Source: Paraburkholderia sp.
GTDB taxonomy: Bacteria; Pseudomonadota; Gammaproteobacteria; Burkholderiales; Burkholderiaceae
Assembly: GCF_024281035.1 (NCBI RefSeq)
Contig: NZ_JAMXLH010000056.1
Location: forward strand, 1 to 46,356
Reading direction: 5' to 3'
DNA: 46,356 nt
Made by a program: the position numbers and the translations under genes. This document shows positions 40,717-46,356 of this stretch, piece after piece (positions within the stretch are counted from its first letter, which is position 1; every line of letters begins with the position of its first letter). A model generated the notes under the pieces. The model ran no database searches. It was not told the DNA's origin and saw only the letters and a program-made list of their open reading frames with translations.

Positions 40717-41028
40717 ATGAGCTATGCCACGATTGCGCCCGCGCGCAACGAAATCGACGCGTTGACGGGCCCTGCCGTGCTCGAATTCGGCACCGACTGG
40801 TGCAGTCATTGCCAGGGCGCGCAGCCGCTGATCGGCGCGGCGTTCGCACAGCACCCCGAAGTGCAGCATCTCAAAGTCGAAGACGGCCCCGGCCGTGCGC
40901 TCGGCCGGTCATTTCGCGTGAAGCTGTGGCCCACGCTGATCTTCCTGCGCGACGGTGTGGAAGTGGCGCGCGTAGTGCGACCGACGCGGCAGCCCGAAGT
41001 CGACGAAGCATTCGCCGCACTCGGCTGA
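40717..41028 (+). CDS. Thioredoxin-family protein
   Basis: The 103-residue thioredoxin fold has active site WCSHC near residues 29-33 (FGTDWCSHCQGAQPL), the cis-Pro in KLWPTLIFL, and the closing VVRPTRQPEVDEAFAALG. Standard thioredoxin has WCGPC; the Ser-His pair should raise the redox potential toward that of DsbA/glutaredoxin-like enzymes. It has no signal peptide, so it is cytoplasmic. ATG at 40717, GGAAAA upstream. It may be co-transcribed with the methyltransferase gene. Confidence 0.92.
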   Translation: MSYATIAPARNEIDALTGPAVLEFGTDWCSHCQGAQPLIGAAFAQHPEVQHLKVEDGPGRALGRSFRVKLWPTLIFLRDGVEVARVVRPTRQPEVDEAFAALG

Positions 41029-41044
41029 CGCGCGACGTACGCGG

Positions 41045-41062
41045 CTCCCGAATATCCTCACC
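41045..41062 (-). repeat. Dispersed 18-bp element, copy 4
   Basis: On the minus strand GGTGAG-GATA-TTCGGGAG. It lies between the thioredoxin-like and ketopantoate-reductase-like genes, 17 bases past the former's stop. Confidence 0.7.
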
Positions 41063-41153
41063 GTTGCACTGCACGCACGACGTGCATCGCATGCGCCCGT
41101 TCTCGCCCGCACGCGGCGACGGTCAGCGCGATCCCTTGCATCAGGAGTAAGTC

Positions 41154-42161
41154 TTGGTTACCCGGAATCCAGACATCACAGTCGTCGGCGCAGGTGCGAT
41201 TGGCGGACTCATCGCAGCGCGGCTTGCGCACGCTGGCGTTCCCGTCAACGTGCTCGCACGCGGCGCGCAACTCGATGCCATCCGCCGCAACGGGCTGACG
41301 ATCGCCGAAGGCGACACGCGCTACACGGTGCACGTCGACGCCACTGCGGACGCCGCGGCGCTCGGCCCGCAAGACCTGCTGTTCATCTGCCTGAAGGGTC
41401 AGGCGCTCGTGCAGGCCGCAGCATCGCTTGCGCCGCTCGTCGGCCCGCAAACGCATATCGTGTCGGCGATGAACGGCGTGCCGTGGTGGTTTCTCAACGC
41501 GTTCGGCGGCGCGTACGCCAACGGACGCCTCGATGCGGTCGATCCTGGCGGCGCCGTCTCGGCGGCGCTGCCGCCCGCCCAGGCGTCGGGCTGCGTCGTG
41601 CACCTCTCGTCATCCATTGCCGCGCCCGGCGAGATCCGCAAGGGAAACGGCAATCGGCTGATCGTCGGCGCGTCGGCGCCGCAACTAGCCGACCGCGCCG
41701 ACGAGGCGCGCGCGCTGCTCACGCGCGCAGGCTTCGACGTGGTTGCGCCCGCATCGATCCAGGGCGAAATCTGGGCGAAGCTCTGGGGCAACATGACGAT
41801 GAACCCGATCAGCGCGCTCACGCGCTCGACCGCCGACGTCATCCTCGACGATCCGCTCACGGCTCATCTTGTCGCCGCGATCATGGCGGAAGCGCGCGCG
41901 ATCGGCGAGGCGCTGGGCATCGACATCGCGATGACGATCGACGAGCGCAACGCCGTCACGCGCAAGCTCGGCGCGTTCAAGACCTCGATGTTGCAGGACG
42001 TGGAAGCAGGACGCTCGCTCGAAGTCGAAGCGCTGCTCGGCGCGCCCTACGAACTCGCGCAACGCACGGGCGTGGCGGCGCCGTCGCTCGGCATGCTCTA
42101 CGGCATGGCGCGTCAGCTCGACGCAAATCTTGAGGCAGCGCGACGCGCCACGAAGGGCTAG
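41154..42161 (+). CDS. 2-dehydropantoate 2-reductase-like oxidoreductase
   Basis: The 335-residue protein has the ketopantoate reductase layout: an N-terminal NADP-binding GAGAIGGLIAARLAHAG (residues 10-26), then FICLKGQAL, the catalytic-Lys region IWAKLWGNMTMNPISALTRS, and a C-terminal helical domain with TSMLQDVEAGRSLEVEALLG. True PanE reduces ketopantoate for pantothenate synthesis, but many paralogues act on other substrates and no pan gene is near. The start is TTG at 41154 with AGGAG seven bases upstream; there is no suitable ATG. Confidence 0.88.
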   Translation: MVTRNPDITVVGAGAIGGLIAARLAHAGVPVNVLARGAQLDAIRRNGLTIAEGDTRYTVHVDATADAAALGPQDLLFICLKGQALVQAAASLAPLVGPQTHIVSAMNGVPWWFLNAFGGAYANGRLDAVDPGGAVSAALPPAQASGCVVHLSSSIAAPGEIRKGNGNRLIVGASAPQLADRADEARALLTRAGFDVVAPASIQGEIWAKLWGNMTMNPISALTRSTADVILDDPLTAHLVAAIMAEARAIGEALGIDIAMTIDERNAVTRKLGAFKTSMLQDVEAGRSLEVEALLGAPYELAQRTGVAAPSLGMLYGMARQLDANLEAARRATKG

Positions 42162-42589
42162 ATCCGCAGCTGATGCGTTTGATTCATCGTCAGCGTTACC
42201 GATTTGTGGGCCGCGCTCGCGATAATCGGCAAGCGGGCGCGCGTGACAGGCGAACCTCATTTCTACAACTCGGGAAAAATCTGCCTGTCATGGCGCGCGA
42301 CAGACGCAGCCCGCGCCGCCTCATCCGGCACCCGATAGCGCGCCAGCAACCAACCCGCCTGAATCCGCGCGACCACGGCCTGCGCGCCTGGCGGCGCATA
42401 CTGGGCGCTCCGCGTCCTGCCCGCGCGTCTTTCACCCGCTACGCCCCGGTCCGCGCAAAACCGGACGCAACACGGGGCACGAAATTTGCAAATACGTGCC
42501 GAATGTCCGTGCGGATCAGGCTGCGCTTATGCCACCGAGTGCCGCCCGATGCCGCCGCCACTGAAGTCATCGATATCCGACCCGTTCTC
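42162..42589. other. Intergenic region with a long imperfect hairpin
   Basis: About 430 bases. GCGCGCGTGACAGGC (42237-42251) and GCCTGTCATGGCGCGC (42283-42298) form a long stem, interrupted by one or two unpaired bases, with a 31-nt loop. It may terminate the upstream gene or be part of the MscS-type leader. No gene or clear promoter is seen in the rest. Confidence 0.45.
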
Positions 42590-45280
42590 ATGCAAAGGTT
42601 CTTCCGCTTTTTCGCATTTCGCTCGCACGGCTCGCCGCGTCTCGCAACCCGCGCAGCCCTCGCCACCCTCGCCACCCTCGCCACCCTCACCGCCTTCGCC
42701 TGCGCGCTGTGCACGGTCAGCGCTCAGGCAGCGACGCCGGCCAATCCCGCCGCGCCAGTCGTGCTGACACCCGCGCAGGCGCATGCCGCGCTGCAGGTGC
42801 TCGACGATCCGGTCCAGCGCGGCCATGTCGAAGACACGCTGCGCGCCATCGCCGCCGCAGGCGCGCTCTCTACGCCCGCCAGCGCGCCCGCAGCCGCGAG
42901 CGTGCCCACATCGGCTGCAGAGGCTGCGGCGGCAGCGCCCGCCTCCGCACCGATCAAGGAAGCATTGCGCTCGAACGGCCTTGTGTTGCAGATCGCCGAT
43001 CGCGCCGCGCACAGCGCTCAGATCCTCGGCGCGCGTCTGCTGCACACACGCACGGCGCTCTTCGATCTGCCGTCCGCGCGCGCCTGGTGGGCCGAGCGGC
43101 TGCACACGCCTGCTGGCCATGCGCTGCTGCTCGGCCTGCTGCGTGTGCTGCTGCTCACGCTTGCACCCGCACTGATCGCCGAGGCGCTCACGCGCCGCTT
43201 CATCGCCCGGCCGCATCGCGCGATCGTTGCGTACGCCACGGCTACGCTTGCCGATACAGCACCCGCTGCGAACCCGCCCGTGCGAGACGACGCCGCGCGC
43301 GTGGCGCGAGACGAAGCCCTGCGTGCCGCAGCAGGCATGAAGCCTGCCGGGCCGCCTGCCGCCGCAGGCGACGATTCGAACGCCGGACCCGGCACCCACG
43401 CGCAGGCGAGCGTGGCCGAATCCGCCACAGCGGCACAAGTGCGGAGTGCCGCGACACGCCTGCGCGCGCGCACCGCGCACCACTGGAAGCGGCTGCAACG
43501 ACTGCCCGCCGCGCTGCTGCTCGCCTCGCTCGAACTCGTGCCGGTTCTCGCATTCGGCCTGTGCGCGGCGGGCGTGCTCTCGCTGTTCGGCTCGAACGAC
43601 GCGGCGCTTACGGCAGCGGTCGGCCAGCTGGTCGATACGTATGTGATCTGCCGCATCGTGATCGCTGTCGGCGCGCTGCTCTTCGCACCCGATGCCGACG
43701 CCCTGCGCCTGCTGCGGCTCTCCGGCGGTGCAGCGGCGTTCGCGCAGCGCTGGACCGCGCGCATCGTCGCGATCGGCGGCGCAGGCGGCGCGCTGACCGC
43801 GGCGGTGCCGCTCGGCATGACCGAGGACGCGCATCTCGCCTTCATCAAGGTCATCACGCTGATCGGCCACCTCGCGCTCGCCGTCATGATCCTGCAGTGC
43901 CGCCGTCCGGTGGCCGATGCCATGCGCCGCTCGAGCTCCGGCCGCGGCACGCTCGCTTATCTCGCGCACTGGTTCGCCGACATCTGGGCCGGCGTCGCGA
44001 TATTCGCCGTCATGGCGCTGTGGCTCGTCTGGGCACTCGATCTGCGCGGCGGCTATCGCGAGCTGATGCGCGCGGGCGGCGTGTCGCTCGTCGTGCTGCT
44101 TCTCGCGCGCGTGGTCGCCATCGTCGCGCTCGGCGCACTCGGCCGCGTGTTCGACCCGCTCGGCAATCGTGACGACGCAACCATCGCGCAGCGCCGCACC
44201 TACCGCTACTACCCGTTGCTGCGGCATATCGCGACGGCTGCGGTCTGGCTCGTCACGCTCGACGTGCTGCTGCACGTCTGGGGTCTGCATCCGGGCCGAG
44301 TGCTCGTGAACGCACCGATCGGCCATCTGCTCGGCTCCGCGCTCGCGACCATCGTCGTCGCGATCCTCGTCGCCGTCGCGATCTGGGAGGCCGCAAACGG
44401 AGCCGCCGAACGGCGCCTCGAAGCCTGGAGCGACGCGGGCGACTACGTGCGCGCAGCGCGCTTGCGCACGCTGCTGCCGATGTTCCGCACCACGCTCGCT
44501 GTCGCGATCTTCGTGGTCGTCGGCCTGACCGCGCTGTCGCAACTCGGCATCAACACGGCGCCGCTCATTGCGGGCGCAAGCATCTTCGGCGTGGCGCTCG
44601 GCTTCGGCTCGCAAAAGCTCGTGCAGGATTTCATTACCGGCATTTTCCTGCTCACCGAAAACGCCATGCAGGTGGGCGACTGGGTGACGCTCGCCGGCGT
44701 ATCGGGCACGGTCGAGTTTCTGTCGATCCGCACCGTGCGCCTGCGCGGCGGCGACGGCTCGCTCTATACGGTGCCGTTCAGTTCGGTCACGACGGTCAAC
44801 AACACCAATCGCGGCATCGGCAATGCGGCGGTGAAGGTGGCGATCGCCTACGGCGCCGATGTGCAGCGCGCAATCGATACGATGAAGGAAATCGGTGCCG
44901 AACTGCGCGCCGACGACAAGTTCAAGGCGGGCATCCGCAGCGACTTCGCGTATTGGGGCGTCGATCAGGTGGACGGTGCGAGCGTTACGCTCGTCGGGCA
45001 GATTCAGTGCACGGATGCGGCGCGCTGGCCGGTGCAGCGCGAATTCAACCGACGGCTGCTCGAGCGCTTCACGGCGCTCGGCATTGCGCTCGCGAATCCG
45101 CAGCGCAATTTCGTGGTGGGCCTGCCGGGCGCTACGGATGTGGAAGGTCAGGCCGACAACGACGGCACATCCGACGACGAAGCGCGCACGACACGGCGCA
45201 GTGCGCCAGACGACAAGCCGCACAACGGACGCTCCGGTGACGGACACGGATCGCCGGGTGCGGGCCGCAAGCCGTCGTGA
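42590..45280 (+). CDS. Large MscS-family mechanosensitive channel (YbiO-like)
   Basis: The 896-residue protein has a signal peptide (residues 1-47), an Ala-rich periplasmic region, about ten further membrane segments, and a C-terminal MscS module. The pore helix and beta domain read GASIFGVALGFGSQKLVQDF, ITGIFLLTENAMQVGDWVTL, GVSGTVEFLSIRTVRLRG. Its length and order resemble YbiO-type channels, which open under membrane tension to release solutes. The last 50 residues are a charged, disordered tail. The signal peptide contains a 9-bp in-frame repeat (ATLATLATL, near 42660-42690). I chose ATG at 42590 because the signal peptide starts there; no strong ribosome binding site is present. Confidence 0.88.
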   Translation: MQRFFRFFAFRSHGSPRLATRAALATLATLATLTAFACALCTVSAQAATPANPAAPVVLTPAQAHAALQVLDDPVQRGHVEDTLRAIAAAGALSTPASAPAAASVPTSAAEAAAAAPASAPIKEALRSNGLVLQIADRAAHSAQILGARLLHTRTALFDLPSARAWWAERLHTPAGHALLLGLLRVLLLTLAPALIAEALTRRFIARPHRAIVAYATATLADTAPAANPPVRDDAARVARDEALRAAAGMKPAGPPAAAGDDSNAGPGTHAQASVAESATAAQVRSAATRLRARTAHHWKRLQRLPAALLLASLELVPVLAFGLCAAGVLSLFGSNDAALTAAVGQLVDTYVICRIVIAVGALLFAPDADALRLLRLSGGAAAFAQRWTARIVAIGGAGGALTAAVPLGMTEDAHLAFIKVITLIGHLALAVMILQCRRPVADAMRRSSSGRGTLAYLAHWFADIWAGVAIFAVMALWLVWALDLRGGYRELMRAGGVSLVVLLLARVVAIVALGALGRVFDPLGNRDDATIAQRRTYRYYPLLRHIATAAVWLVTLDVLLHVWGLHPGRVLVNAPIGHLLGSALATIVVAILVAVAIWEAANGAAERRLEAWSDAGDYVRAARLRTLLPMFRTTLAVAIFVVVGLTALSQLGINTAPLIAGASIFGVALGFGSQKLVQDFITGIFLLTENAMQVGDWVTLAGVSGTVEFLSIRTVRLRGGDGSLYTVPFSSVTTVNNTNRGIGNAAVKVAIAYGADVQRAIDTMKEIGAELRADDKFKAGIRSDFAYWGVDQVDGASVTLVGQIQCTDAARWPVQREFNRRLLERFTALGIALANPQRNFVVGLPGATDVEGQADNDGTSDDEARTTRRSAPDDKPHNGRSGDGHGSPGAGRKPS

Positions 45281-45327
45281 CAACCAGGGTTGCCATCGCC
45301 GTTGCAACATTCCGCCGAGCATTTTCA

Positions 45328-45345
45328 CTCCCGAAAACACTCACC
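45328..45345 (-). repeat. Dispersed 18-bp element, copy 5
   Basis: On the minus strand GGTGAG-TGTT-TTCGGGAG, 48 bases past the MscS-type stop. The 369-base gap 45281-45649 holds this, copy 6 and a terminator, and no supported gene. Confidence 0.7.
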
Positions 45346-45452
45346 TCAAGCCGCTGAAGTCCGCTGCGCCGATCCTTCGGCGTTTCGGACTTTCCCGTCC
45401 AATCAACAACCTACGCGCGGCTACACCATGCGCTGCACAAGCGCCGCGCCCG

Positions 45453-45470
45453 CTCCCGAAGAAGCTCACC
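45453..45470 (-). repeat. Dispersed 18-bp element, copy 6
   Basis: On the minus strand GGTGAG-CTTC-TTCGGGAG. It begins 125 bases after copy 5, in the same orientation. Confidence 0.7.
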
Positions 45471-45579
45471 ATTGGCGTCGTACCGAATTGTGAGCTTGCG
45501 GCGTGACGCACCGCAGCCCGTTTCGCGCTTTCATCGACGCGGCCCATGGCGCCTGCAATCTCGAACGCCGCTCGACAAA

Positions 45580-45604
45580 TAAAAAGGCGCCCCACAGGGC
45601 GCCT
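45580..45604 (-). terminator. Rho-independent terminator of the ABC ATPase gene
   Basis: On the minus strand AGGCGCCC, loop TGTG, GGGCGCCT is followed by TTTTATT. It begins 46 bases past the stop at 45650. Confidence 0.88.
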
Positions 45605-45649
45605 CCGAAAAAGCACGCTGGCGAACCAGCGGCGGCGGCATGTTGCCGC

Positions 45650-46356
45650 TTATGCCTCGACGTCTTCGAGACTGAAGATTTCCGACTGGTCGTTGTACGA
45701 GAAGATCTCGCCGTAACGGCCCCAGTCGATCACCGTATCGAGCGTTTGCTCGGCGGCGACATCGGAGAGGAAGTCTTCGAGTTCCTGCTCGAAGCGCACG
45801 CGCGGCGCGCGATGCCCAGGACGTTCGTTCAGCACCTTCTTGATGTTCGCCGCGAGCGGAACGTTGCGCAGCAGATGCTCCGCGAACATCATCTTGCGCG
45901 CCTGGGTGCCCATCTCGACAAACACGCGCGCGGGCGGCGTGAGCAGCAGGTCGCCTTCGCGCACGTCCGCGAACCCGAGCAACTGGAGCATTTCGGCAAT
46001 CGGGAACAGATCGTCGACTTCCAGATGCAGCGAGCGCGCGATTTCCGGCATGTCGGCGCGGCCGTGGTACGGCGCGGCCGCGAGCGTTTCGATCAGACCG
46101 GCCATCAGGTTGGTCGAGACGTTCGGCAGACGGCTGCCCACTTCGAGCGCGCCGTGCGACGCGGCGGTGGCTTCACGCGCGGTCATCCTCGCGTAGATCT
46201 CGTCGACGAGCTTGCGGAACGCAGGATCGAGACGATTGCGCGGATGCTTGAACGGCACCTTGATTTCGGCGACGACGCGGCCCGGATTCGACGACAGCAC
46301 GAGAATGCGGTCGCACATGAACACCGCTTCTTCGATGTTGTGCGTGACGATCAGCA
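45650..46356 (-). CDS. NitT/TauT-type ABC transporter ATP-binding protein, C-terminal part
   Basis: The gene enters from the right edge. The first visible codons read LIVTHNIEEAVFMCDR, the H-loop His (switch) of an ABC ATPase, followed by LVLSSNPGRVVAEIKVPFKH typical of nitrate/sulphonate/taurine importers. After about residue 60 of the visible part comes an AAA-associated winged-helix-like extension (GLIETLAAAPYHGRADMPEI, LTPPARVFVEMGTQ), found in a Burkholderiaceae-rich subgroup and possibly regulatory. The stop is at 45650. Walker A, Walker B and the signature motif lie outside the window, as would any permease partner. Confidence 0.88.
   Translation of the reverse strand, partial: LIVTHNIEEAVFMCDRILVLSSNPGRVVAEIKVPFKHPRNRLDPAFRKLVDEIYARMTAREATAASHGALEVGSRLPNVSTNLMAGLIETLAAAPYHGRADMPEIARSLHLEVDDLFPIAEMLQLLGFADVREGDLLLTPPARVFVEMGTQARKMMFAEHLLRNVPLAANIKKVLNERPGHRAPRVRFEQELEDFLSDVAAEQTLDTVIDWGRYGEIFSYNDQSEIFSLEDVEA

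Noticed and set aside
42527..45340. 937-codon minus-strand open frame
   Set aside because: It is antisense to the MscS-type channel and made of Arg/His/Glu-rich sequence with no motif.

Overview
The window is high-GC DNA of a Burkholderiaceae-type betaproteobacterium, most likely Paraburkholderia, Caballeronia or Burkholderia. This rests on gene content (Bv3F/BpH3-type H-NS, RF3, BluB, NodT/EmrAB efflux, many AraC/LysR regulators) and on protein wording recalled from those genera; no search was run. It reads as ordinary chromosome. There is no integrase, transposase, plasmid gene, phage gene or CRISPR array. There are clear local scars: a frameshifted cupredoxin, an ArsR stump and many short tandem repeats in the gaps.

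Layout. 1-2.2 kb: the 5' part of a DmsE/MtrA-type multiheme cytochrome, a small monoheme cytochrome c, and a divergent NsrR-type Fe-S repressor, which looks like an NO-responsive periplasmic or extracellular electron-transfer locus continuing off the left edge. 2.2-4.2 kb: a gene-poor stretch with CTTAAG direct repeats and a decayed cupredoxin. 4.2-8.4 kb: prfC, an H-NS-like gene with a striking leader hairpin, and a LuxR-type regulator. 8.4-13.2 kb: a lipoprotein, a BON-like protein, a GntP permease, and a phospholipase C-type phosphoesterase with a small partner. 13.2-17.9 kb: an AHSA1 protein, an ArsR remnant, a SagB-type nitroreductase, bluB under a cobalamin riboswitch, an EamA exporter and an AraC regulator. 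18 kb: tRNA-Val(GAC) with promoter and terminator, then a SYLF lipoprotein and a TAXI-type binding protein. 20.8-26.8 kb: a MarR - outer-membrane factor - EmrB - EmrA - LysR efflux locus, all on the minus strand.

27.1-32.3 kb is the most distinctive block: a minus-strand operon encoding a membrane CheA-like kinase (4HB sensor, HAMP, PAS-like, HPt and ATPase, but no CheW-like domain), a sensorless MCP, two CheX/CheC-type phosphatases (one with a degenerate receiver domain) and a single-domain CheY. CheW, CheR and CheB are absent. Both phosphatases end in a matching GELE(L/M)F tail. 32.5-34 kb: AraC and LysE. 34-35.9 kb: a repeat-rich gap with degenerate DnaA-box pairs, a strong orphan terminator and one small gene. 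35.9-38.7 kb: a DedA-rhodanese fusion and a cNMP-thioredoxin-fold-flavoprotein fusion, probably one transcription unit. 38.9-46.4 kb: a small unknown protein, a methyltransferase, a thioredoxin-like protein, a ketopantoate-reductase-like protein, a large MscS channel, and the 3' part of a NitT/TauT-type ABC ATPase.

The best non-coding discovery is an 18-bp element, GGTGAG-N4-TKCGGGAG. It occurs seven times, always between genes: six copies at 39.3-45.5 kb in one orientation and one at 6.1 kb in the other. I do not recognise it. Tandem repeats with 10-13 bp periods, mostly 12, also recur in at least six gaps.
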